Source: Breoghania corrubedonensis (GTDB lineage: Bacteria; Pseudomonadota; Alphaproteobacteria; Rhizobiales; Stappiaceae). Taken from it: 64,000 nt of DNA. The stretch is taken from positions 378,078 to 442,077 of the forward strand of contig NZ_QAYG01000001.1 of assembly GCF_003053845.1 (NCBI RefSeq), in the 5' to 3' direction. The stretch's first letter is position 1; each line of letters opens with the position of its first letter. A program made the position numbers and the translations under genes. This document shows, one piece after another, positions 47,558 to 56,687 of the stretch. A model generated the notes under the pieces. That model was not told the origin of the DNA. It saw only the letters and a list, made by a program, of their open reading frames with translations, and ran no database searches.

Positions 47558-48376
47558 TCAGGCGAGGCGGATCGTGGCGTTGGAGCGCAGGCCCTCGGCA
47601 TCCAGCCGATAGAGCGCGTTGCACAGCCGTGCCGGGATATCGCCCGGCCCGCCGGCCCCGCGCGCGGCGATGCTGCCGGCGGCGGCATAGACCGCGAGAG
47701 CCGCAACGGCGGCGGCGAAGGGATCTGGCGAGATCGCGGCATAGGCGGCGGTCAGCCCGCTCAGCGCACAGCCGACGCCGGTGGAAACCGGCATCAGTTC
47801 ATCGCCCCCCTCGATGGCGGCAATGCGGGTGGCATCGACCACAAAATCGACCTCGCCGGTGATGGCGACGACCGCTCCCGTTTCCCGCGACAGCAACCGG
47901 GCGGGCCCGACCGCGGCATCAGCCGATGTCGCGCTGTCCACGCCCTTGGGTGCGGCCCCCGATGCGCCGGCGAGCGCGATGATCTCGGAGGCGTTGCCAC
48001 GGATGATGGTGGGTTTCAGGGCGGCCAGCCGGCGCGCCGTCTCGGTGCGATAGGGGGTGGCGCCGCAGCCCACCGGATCGAGCACCCAGGGCTTGCCGGC
48101 CTTGCCCGCCGCCTCGGCCGCCATGACCATGGCCGAGACCCAGGAGGGCGACAGCGTGCCTATATTGACGACGAGGGCGGAGGCGATGGCCACGAAATCG
48201 GTCACCTCCTCCTCCGCGTGTACCATGGCGGGCGAGGCGCCGGCCGCCAGCAGCACGTTGGCCGACAGCGTCATGGCGACGTAGTTGGTGATGTTCTGGA
48301 CGAGCGGGCCCTGGCTGCGCACCGCTTCGCGCAGGACACCGGCCTCATCGAGCGTGGGCAGAGCGGCGTCTGTCAT
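47558..48376 (-). CDS. thiM: Hydroxyethylthiazole kinase
   Basis: The protein has 272 aa. It phosphorylates the thiazole alcohol for thiamine salvage. Family motifs are QNITNYVAM, GASPAMVHAEEE, WVLDPVGCGATPYR, IRGNASEI and the C-terminal anion hole STGVGCALSG, with the catalytic Cys in the last. It is the first gene after the TPP riboswitch, and thiE follows. The combination is a salvage module. Confidence 0.95.
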   Translation of the reverse strand: MTDAALPTLDEAGVLREAVRSQGPLVQNITNYVAMTLSANVLLAAGASPAMVHAEEEVTDFVAIASALVVNIGTLSPSWVSAMVMAAEAAGKAGKPWVLDPVGCGATPYRTETARRLAALKPTIIRGNASEIIALAGASGAAPKGVDSATSADAAVGPARLLSRETGAVVAITGEVDFVVDATRIAAIEGGDELMPVSTGVGCALSGLTAAYAAISPDPFAAAVAALAVYAAAGSIAARGAGGPGDIPARLCNALYRLDAEGLRSNATIRLA

Positions 48377-48459
48377 CTCGTGTTACTCCAAAGACTTGTC
48401 TTTGCGGGTGGAGGAGCACGCGGCCGGACCCACGCCGCGTTTTCGCGTGGCCACGGCCT

Positions 48460-48535
48460 CAATCCCTCCGCCGGCATGATCCGGATCAGGTTCTACGGGT
48501 TGGCGAATGCCTCTCAGCCGTCCTTGAGCACCTTT
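48460..48535 (-). promoter_or_regulatory. TPP (thi-box) riboswitch
   Basis: Read on the minus strand, the region contains CTGAGAGG, an ACCC, then GAACCTGATCCGGATCATG and CCGGCGGAGGGA, which are the conserved thi-box cores in correct order. It lies 85-160 bases upstream of thiM. Downstream on the same strand a CCACGC/GCGTGG hairpin can act as expression platform. TPP binding should shut off thiM-thiE. The remaining part of the gap 48377-48825 shows no gene. Confidence 0.93.
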
Positions 48536-48825
48536 TTCCGCCGTACAGACCGGAAATACGGCCCGTGAGCGGACAGGTTGTACGCGCCCGACGCCCCACG
48601 CATCCCCATCCCGCGCAACGCGGACCCGGAACACGGGCGCACAACCGGGACGAAAACGCATGCGGGACCAGGACGGCACCCCGTTGAGTCTTGCGGGAGT
48701 TTAGGCAAACGGCGGGCGAGAGCAAGGGGCATTCGCTCTGGCCTGAAGCCGGCGGCTGGCCTAAACAGACAGACAGAAGACGATTTCCGGTGACCGGACC
48801 AGCCACCGACCATGACCCCAGTCCC

Positions 48826-49224
48826 ATGATGACCTCCGATCTTTCCCCGCTCTTCGACCGGCTTTCCCGCTCCGCCTTCCGCTCCCGCTTCACATTGAAC
48901 GCGAAGGACCGTGCCTATGCGAAGGCCCGAGGCCGCGAGACAATCGCGCGCCACGCGGCCGATTTCGTCGAGGCGCGCCTTGCCCCGGCCGAGCCCGCCA
49001 ACGACGGCAGGCAGACGCCGATGCGCGGACACCCGGTGTTCGTCGCCCAGCACGCCACGGCCACCTGCTGCCGGGGCTGCCTTCTCAAGTGGCACGGCAT
49101 CGAGAAAGGCCGGGCGCTGACGCCGGCAGAGCAGACCTACGCGGCCAAGGTCGTGATGGCGTGGATCGTCAGGGATATGAACCGGGACATGAACGACACC
49201 ACGAACAGGAAGACGAACCGTTGA
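48826..49224 (+). CDS. DUF4186 family protein
   Basis: The protein has 132 aa. Start is uncertain (ATG 48826 or 48829, or GTG 48790), as no good Shine-Dalgarno is seen. Motifs include LFDRLSRSAFRSRFTLNAKD, TPMRGHPVFVAQHATATCCR and GCLLKWHGIEKGR, with a C-C-R-G-C cluster and paired His that could bind a metal. Function is unknown in the family. It overlaps ybaK by 4 bases. Confidence 0.85.
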   Translation: MMTSDLSPLFDRLSRSAFRSRFTLNAKDRAYAKARGRETIARHAADFVEARLAPAEPANDGRQTPMRGHPVFVAQHATATCCRGCLLKWHGIEKGRALTPAEQTYAAKVVMAWIVRDMNRDMNDTTNRKTNR

Positions 49225-49700
49225 GCACCGGCACCCCCGCGACCCAGATGCTGAAAAAGGCGAAGGTCGCCTTCCGCACGCACGAATACGATTTTGTGGC
49301 CGGTCAGCACCAGATCGGCCTGCACGCGGCCGAAGCCGTCGGCCTTCCGCCCGAGCGCGTTCTGAAGACGCTGATGATCGAGGTGGACGGCAAGCCTGCC
49401 TGCGCGGTCATCCCGTCGGATGCCAGCCTGTCGATGAAGCGGGTTGCGGCGGCGCTGGGCGGCAAGTCGGCCGCGATGATGGACACGGCCAAGGCGGAAC
49501 GGCTGACCGGATACCACAAGGGCGGCATCAGCCCCTTCGGCCAGCGCAAACGGTGCCCGACGGTGATCGAACAGGCGGCACTGGCGCACGAGGAAGTCGT
49601 CATCAACGGCGGCAAACGCGGGCTGATGGTGATGCTGTCGCCGAAGGATGCGGTGGAGGTGATAGGGGCGACGGTGGCGGGGGTGTGCGCGGAGGAGTGA
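49221..49700 (+). CDS. ybaK: Cys-tRNA(Pro) deacylase, YbaK/EbsC type
   Basis: The protein has 159 aa from TTG 49221 (AGGAAG upstream, TTGA overlap with the DUF4186 stop). An ATG at 49249 would remove the first nine residues. It hydrolyses Cys mischarged on tRNA-Pro. The fold signatures THEYDF, HAAEAVGLPPERVLKTL, CAVIPSDASLSMKRVA and GYHKGGISPFGQRKRCP are typical, with Lys46-like catalytic Lys in VLKTL. The start shows translational coupling to DUF4186. Confidence 0.92.
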   Translation: MSTGTPATQMLKKAKVAFRTHEYDFVAGQHQIGLHAAEAVGLPPERVLKTLMIEVDGKPACAVIPSDASLSMKRVAAALGGKSAAMMDTAKAERLTGYHKGGISPFGQRKRCPTVIEQAALAHEEVVINGGKRGLMVMLSPKDAVEVIGATVAGVCAEE

Positions 49701-49900
49701 GGGGGGCTTTTAAGAGGTTTTAAGTCGCCATAGGATCTATCGAACTAACGTTTTCAGACCAGAAACCCACTGGTAGCAAAATAGCACAAAAACACTCAAC
49801 ACTAACTGTGCTCTTCATTAAACAGAACCATTTTATATTTTACAGTCATCGTTCCTTAGAAGACATATGCGTTCTAACTTAATTTTTGTGACTATAATAG

Positions 49901-52462
49901 CTAACGAATCATTCGCGAGCGCGCAATTATACTCCCCAGTTCGCCTGTCCCTTGCATTTCGGGCGCAAAACCATTGAGGAGCGCCACTGACTTTCCACTC
50001 TGACGCAGAGCGCGCGCGTAAGTTTCGGCAAGGGAGCCAATATAGGAAGGCCAGATAGCATCGTACGCTTGGTTATTTCGCGCGTTGTTCAGCTCTTCTA
50101 CGACCATTGCAGAAAGATCGTTTCTTCCGGTTTCGACCATCAGGCGCCAACGTGCGTCGCGTAATTGAAACCGATCCGGTGCCATTCTAACCGCTTGATT
50201 CATATGATCCAGAGCGGAATCGAAATCACCGCTAAACTTCGCTTCCTCCGCATAGAGCTCAAATGGTGCGGCCCCCGCGCCGGTATGATCTTCGAGGTTG
50301 CAAAGCGCATCGCGATATAAGTCATCGATGTTTGTCGGGACCTCTCGTTTTGCCTTTGGCCCTAGATACTTCCACTCTAAATAAACCCGAGCGAGAGAGA
50401 ACAAACTGAATACTGTTCGTTTGAGATCAACATAATCTTTTGCAATTCGCGCCGCCCGCTCAAAATCGGGATTATTGCTTTTCAAAATGCATCGGATTAA
50501 TGGACGATAGATGAATTCTCGGCGACGATCCTTCCCTGAATTTAGCCTGAGGGCTTCCTCGTATTTCTGGATCGCTTCAGGAAACTGTCTCTTGTATTCA
50601 AGCAGATCAGCCCTTAGGAACGCTGCAATTGGCTTGTTCCGATAGTCAGAGCTCAGACGCTGGATGCAACTCTCCGCCAACAGGTACTTTCTCATCCGAG
50701 TAGCAGCTAGACAGAAGTAACGGTCAATTTCCATGCGCGATGCATCACGGAAGTGGTCGCGCTTCTCATGCGCCTTTTTCAGAAGCGAAAATGCAGGTTT
50801 GAATTTACGCGCGTGATATAGACGGATGCCCGCCTGAAACCAGTGTGCTGCGGAAACAAAACCATACGCAATATCAGGAAGGTCTACGCTTCCAGACAGG
50901 AGCCCTGCCTGAATCTTTGATTCCAGCCGAATGTACTCGTGCTCGCCGCGTTCATTCGATGAGATCGCTTCAAACGGCGTACTGGCAAAGCTTCGCTGGG
51001 CTTCCTCGACCCATTTTATGAGTTCAGGTCGGATGAGCGTTGTACTTAACCGACGAGCAAGAAGTGGTGTCAAACGATACAAATCATCAGTTTCACGTTC
51101 GACGAGACCTAAGCCGATCAAGCGGCTCAAAACCCGAAGCATGGACTCCGCCGGCTGTACAATGGCTTCCAGATCGGCTATGTGGCAAGGTGATACATCA
51201 TTCAGGAAGATCAGTGTCTTCTGCTCTTCCGCATTCCCTTTCAATTGGCTGAACGCCCAGTCCAGATAGACGGTTATCGACTCAGCCATACGCTCGTCTT
51301 CTTGCGCCAGCATAACCTCAATGTCATCAAAGCTCTCGATCCGCGAAGCCGAGCGAACGAGAGAAACCAAAAACCCGACCGTTCCACCCGCAGCACGTAC
51401 AATCCGCAGTACGTCGTCCTCCCGCCAACGATGTGGATTATTGTCAAAATGGCCGATTAGTTGATAACAAAATTCGACCATCTGGTTTTCATCAACAGTT
51501 GATACTCGGAACGGAACTACAAAGTCTCGGCACTTGACGAGGCGTTGGCCCATAAGAGGCAATTGGGATATTATGAACAACTTTGAGCGGGTTTCGGGCC
51601 GTAATTTGGCAGCGACATCATCGATCCACTCTGGCAACTCGACAGACTCCTGCACAAGCCGTGTGTGCCTCAAGATCAGGAAATTGCCATTTGCGGAAAT
51701 TCGGTCAACCGCATCCGCAATGAGCTGAAGGTCATTATCGTCGGAGGCCTCGCTAAGATGCTTCAGCCGTGCGACGTCGGCGCCGAATGCTTCGCTTTCG
51801 ATCCGTAGATAAAGTTGGCGCGGAAGCATTGCCTCGTTCACTTCGAGAACGAACCCCAGTCCATTCGGAAGCAGGTCACGGTTCATGCTACGCACGAGCG
51901 CCTCTCTACCAACACCGTTGAAACCGGAGACCCAGCATGTAGGAACTAATGAAAATCGATCCTTCTCAAGCACCTTACGTAGGGCTTTCACCATATCGTG
52001 GCGTGGCATTCGAGGGTGTTCAGATTCCAGCAAAGGCTCTGCAACTTGAGATATCAGAGCTTTTGCTTTTTCCACCGATACGTCCGGGTCGCTTGCCCGA
52101 TAATCTGCGAGCGGTTTCAAAGCCTCAAAAACGGGCTTTTGGTCCTCGCAAATGCCATCTCGCCATGACAGTGGATAGTCATCAAGGCGGAGTATCAATG
52201 GAATATGAGATCCCAGCCGATAAAGCGACACTGCTTGCTTGATTTCACGAATACAACCAGTACTTTCTGGGAAATTTCTTGACCAAAATATTACCATGAC
52301 CTTAGCATTTGGCAGTTCAGTAAGGGCTATCTCATCCCACATATGGACGCCGTGTCGGCCGGTCTTTGAATATAGGTACACCCAATCATCTGGAAATTTC
52401 TGCCAAGTCGCCTCGGCGAACTCAATATCTTTGCTAGAAACCGAGAAAAATATTGGGTACAT
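49901..52462 (-). CDS. TIR domain-STAND NTPase-like-TPR protein (candidate defence protein)
   Basis: The protein has 853 aa from ATG 52462 (TTG at 52483 is an alternative). The N-terminal TIR domain (1 to about 130) has the first strand PIFFSVSSKD and a CIREIKQAV helix where Glu73 matches the NADase catalytic position. A central STAND-like region (about 155-500) follows. Its P-loop reads SGFNGVGRE (179-187), with Arg for the usual Lys, and no strong Walker B is seen. A winged-helix-like part (GLVERETDDLYRLTPLLARRL) and TPR-like helices (about 560-830) complete it. TIR-STAND-TPR proteins are typical bacterial immune sensors that deplete NAD+ on infection. GC content is visibly lower than in neighbours. 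No partner gene is adjacent on the same operon. Confidence 0.8.
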   Translation of the reverse strand: MYPIFFSVSSKDIEFAEATWQKFPDDWVYLYSKTGRHGVHMWDEIALTELPNAKVMVIFWSRNFPESTGCIREIKQAVSLYRLGSHIPLILRLDDYPLSWRDGICEDQKPVFEALKPLADYRASDPDVSVEKAKALISQVAEPLLESEHPRMPRHDMVKALRKVLEKDRFSLVPTCWVSGFNGVGREALVRSMNRDLLPNGLGFVLEVNEAMLPRQLYLRIESEAFGADVARLKHLSEASDDNDLQLIADAVDRISANGNFLILRHTRLVQESVELPEWIDDVAAKLRPETRSKLFIISQLPLMGQRLVKCRDFVVPFRVSTVDENQMVEFCYQLIGHFDNNPHRWREDDVLRIVRAAGGTVGFLVSLVRSASRIESFDDIEVMLAQEDERMAESITVYLDWAFSQLKGNAEEQKTLIFLNDVSPCHIADLEAIVQPAESMLRVLSRLIGLGLVERETDDLYRLTPLLARRLSTTLIRPELIKWVEEAQRSFASTPFEAISSNERGEHEYIRLESKIQAGLLSGSVDLPDIAYGFVSAAHWFQAGIRLYHARKFKPAFSLLKKAHEKRDHFRDASRMEIDRYFCLAATRMRKYLLAESCIQRLSSDYRNKPIAAFLRADLLEYKRQFPEAIQKYEEALRLNSGKDRRREFIYRPLIRCILKSNNPDFERAARIAKDYVDLKRTVFSLFSLARVYLEWKYLGPKAKREVPTNIDDLYRDALCNLEDHTGAGAAPFELYAEEAKFSGDFDSALDHMNQAVRMAPDRFQLRDARWRLMVETGRNDLSAMVVEELNNARNNQAYDAIWPSYIGSLAETYARALRQSGKSVALLNGFAPEMQGTGELGSIIARSRMIR

Positions 52463-52718
52463 TCTTTGCCTATTGAATTTCAATTGGGATGGTCGTGTAG
52501 CTTAAGGCTTTGTGACGATATTTCAAAGTACAAGAGCTTTAGCAGATTCGTCGAGGTTGAAAAGCTTGCTTCCTTGGCGTTTCTGCTGTTTGATTTCAAT
52601 CTGTAGGATTCTGGCTTTCCGCCATTGCGGGCCTTCTTTCCAAACGCGACGAACGATTATTTTAAATATTTTCGAGACACGGCGTGTATCCATGTTGAGA
52701 AGCGCAAAGCCGACTTTA

Positions 52719-52892
52719 TTTGTGTAACAAATCTCGCAGATCCTGCACCACAAGGTCTTTTGTAGTCGTTTTTTATCGCACAAAAACGTTGTGTCAGAAA
52801 TTCATGTGTTTTTGTATCACAAGGCGCTTTGTGATGCACCGATGCGTCACATGCGGGTTTGTGGAACAGAAGCGCGAAATTTTGCACCACAA
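52719..52892. repeat. Cluster of CACAA/TTGTG inverted motifs upstream of the TIR gene
   Basis: The motifs are TTTGT-GTA-ACAAA (52719-52731), CACAA-AAACG-TTGTG (52779-52793) and ATCACAA-GGCGCT-TTGTGAT (52816-52835), plus single CACAA or TTGTG at 52749, 52859 and 52888. They lie between the TIR gene and the RES toxin gene. The rest of 52463-52917 is AT-rich and has no gene that I can support. Confidence 0.6.
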
Positions 52893-52917
52893 AATTAGGG
52901 GCCCTCATTTTGCCCCC

Positions 52918-53610
52918 TCACCCCACCGCCATCACCTCCCCCGTATCGTGCCGCTTGATGTAGTCCACCCGCGCGCCGTTCCAGTGATAGGAAAAATGCG
53001 CGCCTTGCACCGGGATCGGCACCACGTCCGGCCAGAAGAGGCCGATGCAGGCGCCGGTGGCATGGCGCACGCTTTGCCAGGTCAGGCCGTCGCTGCCCGC
53101 TTCGCGAAGTGCTGCCCCCTCGGACTGCGCGGCCGTATAGTCGGCCGGATCGAGCGCGCCGGGGACGGCGTTCACGTCGTGCAGGGCGCGGTCGATGGAA
53201 CCGACCAGCGCGCGGAAATCGGAGGTCCAGCCGGGCTCCTCAGCCGTGGCGGCCATGAATTTTCCGTGGTGGTGGATGGTCTCGAAAAGCGCCGTCTCCT
53301 CGCTGTCGGCGGCATACCAGACGCCGTAGCTGCCATCGGAAAAGCGGCTGGGGCGGAGCTTGGAACAATGCACGAAGGGCGCCATGACGAGGCTCGCGCC
53401 GGGGCCTGAGACACGGCGCGCCGGCGGCACCTTGCCGAGATCGCCGATCTCGTTGCGCACGCGCGGGTTGGTCTTGGCCTCCACCGCGGCCAGCGCCTCC
53501 CAGTCGCGCGGGTCGGCGATGTCCTCGAAAAGGTCTATGGGCGGAAAGATGGAGCGGATGATGCGGTAGGTTTTCGGCCAGGCGACGCGGCGCAAGCGCG
53601 CCCCGCTCAC
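52918..53610 (-). CDS. RES domain toxin
   Basis: The protein has 230 aa from GTG 53610, which overlaps the antitoxin stop (GTGA). RES toxins degrade NAD+ in the cytosol. The family features are present: Arg in SRFSDGSYGVWYAADSEE, Glu in ETALFETIHHHG and later Ser/Thr in the QSVRHATGACIGLFWPD region. The full length and high GC suggest an intact, native gene. A longer in-frame extension upstream of the GTG would read the antitoxin gene in another frame and is not real. Confidence 0.9.
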   Translation of the reverse strand: MSGARLRRVAWPKTYRIIRSIFPPIDLFEDIADPRDWEALAAVEAKTNPRVRNEIGDLGKVPPARRVSGPGASLVMAPFVHCSKLRPSRFSDGSYGVWYAADSEETALFETIHHHGKFMAATAEEPGWTSDFRALVGSIDRALHDVNAVPGALDPADYTAAQSEGAALREAGSDGLTWQSVRHATGACIGLFWPDVVPIPVQGAHFSYHWNGARVDYIKRHDTGEVMAVG

Positions 53611-54017
53611 CACGCGCCGCGCTCCGCATCCAGCCATTCGCGCATCAGCGCGAGATCCGAAATCTCGCCGCGCAGCATCACATCGAGCGCTGAGTGCCCG
53701 CCGAAGGCGGCGTTCGGCTTGCGGATCCAGGCATAGCCGCGCGCCGGCTCGCGGAAAAGATAGCGCAAGCCCTTGTGGATGCCCATCAAATGGGCCATGC
53801 GCATGCGCAGATCCCGGTCGATGCGGCCGATATCGCCTTCCTTCCACCTGGCCCAGGTGCGCGCCGCCATGTCACCCAGAAGCGTGCGCGCCTCGCCGTC
53901 GCTCAAGCCCCACGCGCGGAAGAGATTGACCACCGTACGCGCCAGAGCGCGCGCCTCCTCGTCCGAAATGCGCGGATTTTCCGTGTGGCCGGTGATGTCG
54001 ACGGGCTGAAGCTGCAT
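53607..54017 (-). CDS. Xre/MbcA/ParS-type antitoxin
   Basis: The protein has 136 aa from ATG 54017, with GGAG upstream. It has the antitoxin layout: N-terminal helix-turn-helix-like part (ISDEEARALARTVVNLFRAW, then LLGDMAARTWARWKEGD), and a C-terminal toxin-binding domain (MRMAHLMGIHKGLRYLF, AFGGHSALDVML). It should neutralise the RES toxin and repress their promoter by binding the palindrome upstream. The two genes are translationally coupled. Confidence 0.92.
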   Translation of the reverse strand: MQLQPVDITGHTENPRISDEEARALARTVVNLFRAWGLSDGEARTLLGDMAARTWARWKEGDIGRIDRDLRMRMAHLMGIHKGLRYLFREPARGYAWIRKPNAAFGGHSALDVMLRGEISDLALMREWLDAERGAW

Positions 54018-54026
54018 CGGCTTACT

Positions 54027-54066
54027 CCATTTGGCATGAATATATGATTTTTACGCCAAATGGCAA
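54027..54066 (-). promoter_or_regulatory. Promoter and palindromic operator of the Xre-RES operon
   Basis: On the minus strand TTGCCA (54061-54066) and TATATT (54039-54044) are spaced by 16 bp. Exact inverted arms CCATTTGGC (54027-54035) and GCCAAATGG (54055-54063) flank the -10 and overlap the -35, so a bound antitoxin dimer pair would block RNA polymerase. Confidence 0.85.
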
Positions 54067-54212
54067 GCCTGGGATGGTGACCGGCGGCGGGCCGCCCCAA
54101 CGATGGGAGCGTTTGTGCGCACAGGCGTTCGCGCCCCACCCCCTTCAAGAGGCGAGACGGGCGCACGTTGCGAACGTGTCGGCCGCCCTTCGGCCCGCCT
54201 TGAACCGCGCCT

Positions 54213-56687
54213 TCAGAAATCGGCGCCGGAGCGGATCAGGCGGAGCTTGAACTTGTTGTCGCGACTGTCGTCGTTGCCCGGATCGTCATAGGACATGATG
54301 ACGACATCGAGCGAGCCGTCGCCGTCCACATCCGCCACGCCGAGGCCGGCGCCGTCGGAGCTGTTGGAATGGCCGTGGAACTTCTGGATCAGGCTCTCGC
54401 CGGAGGAGACGCCGCGGGTGTTGACGTCGATCAGCGTCAGCGACTTGAAGAGATCGGTGCCGCTGGCGTCATCCAGCATGGAGAACATGATCTCCGGCCG
54501 GCCGCCGCCGCCCTGGCGGAAGACGGCGACGCCCAGCCCGTCGCCCCGATGGCCGGTGCCGGGCTCGCGGAACGGCCCGTCCCAGCGCACGGTGCCGAGC
54601 CCGTCGCCCGACGTGCCGACGATGTACTTGATCGTGTTCTGGCCTTCGGCATCGTCATAGACGGCGATCACCACCTCATCGCCGGGATTGCCGTCGATAT
54701 CGGCGACGGCGACGCCCAGCCCGTCGGCCCGCCTGCCGGTGGAAATCGTGGCGGCGCGGCTGTCGGAGCACTGGTTGATGCCGCGGATCGCGAAATCCCA
54801 GCACACGCGGTACTTGATCGTGTTGTCGGTGTCGTAGGCGACCAGGATCAGGTCGTCCACCGCGCGGTTCTGGCCGAGATCGCCGAGCGCGATGCCCGCC
54901 CCCTCGCCGCGATGGCCCAGGCCGTCGACGGTGAAATCGCCGGTGCAGTCGAGATCCGTGCCATCACGGCTGAACGCGCACTGGCGGACGCGGAATTTGT
55001 TCTGACCTTGCTCATCGTCATAGGCCATCAGCAGGGCATCCATCCGTCCGTCATTGTCGAGATCGGAGAGTGCCAGACCGGCGCCATCGCCCCGGCGCCC
55101 GACGCCCGGCCGCTCTATGACGTTGGGACAGAAATGCTGCAGGGCGGCGAGGTCGCCGGTGGAGAGGCCCGCCCGCTGGCCGATGGCCGCGCTGTCATCG
55201 AGCGGAATGACCGTCTCCATGCCCGGCCGCGCGAAACTGGTGCGCGCGTAGTGCATGATCGAGCCATAGTCGTAGGGGCCGATTTCGAGCGAATTCCCGC
55301 CCCGCTTTGCGAAATTGCCCTCCAGTCCGGGCAGGATCGCGGCACGATTGATGCGGACGAAGTCGTCCCGGTCGGCGCGGCTCTGCTCATGCGACAGGCC
55401 GACGGCATGGCCCATCTCGTGGATGAAGACACCGCTATCCAGTGCGGCGAGGCTGCCCGTCGGCAGCGTGTAGACGATTTGCTGCCTGCCGCCGCTGCGC
55501 CCCAGAGCCGAGCGGCCGCACCGGATCTCGTTGCCGTTCTCATCGGCGCAGAGCCCGGGCACGGCAACGAAATCGACCCAGTCGCGATCCGCCGGCGTCC
55601 TCTGCCGCCAGGTGAACGGGCCGGCGGCATTGAAGGCGGTGACCGCGGCATTGATGTTGGCGACCACGGCCGTCCGGTTCGCGCTCGCCTGCGTCGGGTT
55701 CGCCTCCCCCGGCACGGTCACGAGGCTTGGCATGTTGATGTTGAAGGGAACGACGCAATCGGGCCAGAACTTGCCCTTGTCTGCGACCGCGAGCGCAAAC
55801 GCCACGCCTTCAGGCACGTCGGGAACCCTGCCGACAAGGATGTCGCCCTCCACGGTGGCGTAGCCGTTTTCAATCAAAGTCTCGTAGTCCTGCGGCGTGC
55901 GGTCGCCCATCAGGCTCATCCGCTGCTTGCGGCGCATCGGGTGGGCAAGGACCGACCGCAGAAAGCGGAAATCCGACTTGCCGCTCATCCGGCCGTCATC
56001 GAGAAAGCCGAGATTGAAGATGCCGGACACGCGGCGCGTGCCCTTCGGCACGGCGATCAGCGGGCCGGTGGCGAAGACGCGGCCGTTCCCCGTCCATCGC
56101 CCCCAGAAGACGAAGGCCGCCGTCGGGCGTTCGCCGCGCGCAAACCGGCTTTCGACGAAGAAGACGACGTTGTCGCCGACGGTGCGGACATAGTAGCGCC
56201 GGCCCAGCCGGTCCTCGAAGCCGCCATCGTGATCGGCGACCGATTGCGCGTGGAAGGCGGGCGAGCCTTGCATGGGAAGCTGGTTACGCACATCGGCCAT
56301 CGCCACCGGCTCCATCCGGTTGAACGGGATGGCGGACGACGTCCCGACACGGCGCAGGACGCCGCCGGGATCGACATGAAAGCGGGCGCGGCCGGTCCTG
56401 GTGGAGGCGTATTTCGGCACGGAAATGAAGCGGCCGGAAATATCGGCGCCGTTGCGGGTGCCGCGAAAGACGTGGGAATAGCCGCGGCCGGGATGCTCGG
56501 CGAACCAGAACACCTTGTCGCCCTGCTGGCTGACATAGGCAATGCCGTCATCCGAGGTCCTGAACACGGGCGCCAGATCGCCGCTCGCGGGATTGGCGAG
56601 GCCACCGGCGGCGGAATTCTGCGCGTGGCCGAGGGGAACGGCCAGCAGCAGAAGCGACAAGGCAATCAAAAGGCGATCAATCAACAT
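54213..56687 (-). CDS. Exported astacin-type (M12A) metalloprotease with FG-GAP/VCBS-like repeats
   Basis: The protein has 824 aa from ATG 56687. Signal peptide (LLIALSLLLLAVPLGHA). An N-terminal domain of about 250 residues contains Trp/Phe/Arg-rich strands and one repeated layout. The astacin domain follows, with zinc motif HEMGHAVGLSHEQSRADRD (423-441: His423, Glu424, His427, His433) and Met-turn SIMHY (476-480). The C-terminus (about 520-824) has five repeats of the type GDGAGLALSDLDNDG, with Asp-rich Ca2+ loops as in FG-GAP/VCBS propeller blades. It is probably a secreted or surface protease. GC content is normal. A strong Shine-Dalgarno is not obvious (GGGGTG). Confidence 0.9.
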   Translation of the reverse strand: MLIDRLLIALSLLLLAVPLGHAQNSAAGGLANPASGDLAPVFRTSDDGIAYVSQQGDKVFWFAEHPGRGYSHVFRGTRNGADISGRFISVPKYASTRTGRARFHVDPGGVLRRVGTSSAIPFNRMEPVAMADVRNQLPMQGSPAFHAQSVADHDGGFEDRLGRRYYVRTVGDNVVFFVESRFARGERPTAAFVFWGRWTGNGRVFATGPLIAVPKGTRRVSGIFNLGFLDDGRMSGKSDFRFLRSVLAHPMRRKQRMSLMGDRTPQDYETLIENGYATVEGDILVGRVPDVPEGVAFALAVADKGKFWPDCVVPFNINMPSLVTVPGEANPTQASANRTAVVANINAAVTAFNAAGPFTWRQRTPADRDWVDFVAVPGLCADENGNEIRCGRSALGRSGGRQQIVYTLPTGSLAALDSGVFIHEMGHAVGLSHEQSRADRDDFVRINRAAILPGLEGNFAKRGGNSLEIGPYDYGSIMHYARTSFARPGMETVIPLDDSAAIGQRAGLSTGDLAALQHFCPNVIERPGVGRRGDGAGLALSDLDNDGRMDALLMAYDDEQGQNKFRVRQCAFSRDGTDLDCTGDFTVDGLGHRGEGAGIALGDLGQNRAVDDLILVAYDTDNTIKYRVCWDFAIRGINQCSDSRAATISTGRRADGLGVAVADIDGNPGDEVVIAVYDDAEGQNTIKYIVGTSGDGLGTVRWDGPFREPGTGHRGDGLGVAVFRQGGGGRPEIMFSMLDDASGTDLFKSLTLIDVNTRGVSSGESLIQKFHGHSNSSDGAGLGVADVDGDGSLDVVIMSYDDPGNDDSRDNKFKLRLIRSGADF

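Noticed and set aside
52523..52908. Two overlapping small minus-strand frames (86 and 83 codons) upstream of the TIR gene
   Set aside because: They run through the CACAA motif cluster, lack ribosome sites and show no conserved-looking pattern.
53611..53847. N-terminal extension of the RES toxin
   Set aside because: It reads the antitoxin gene in another frame. The GTGA overlap and family length place the start at 53610.
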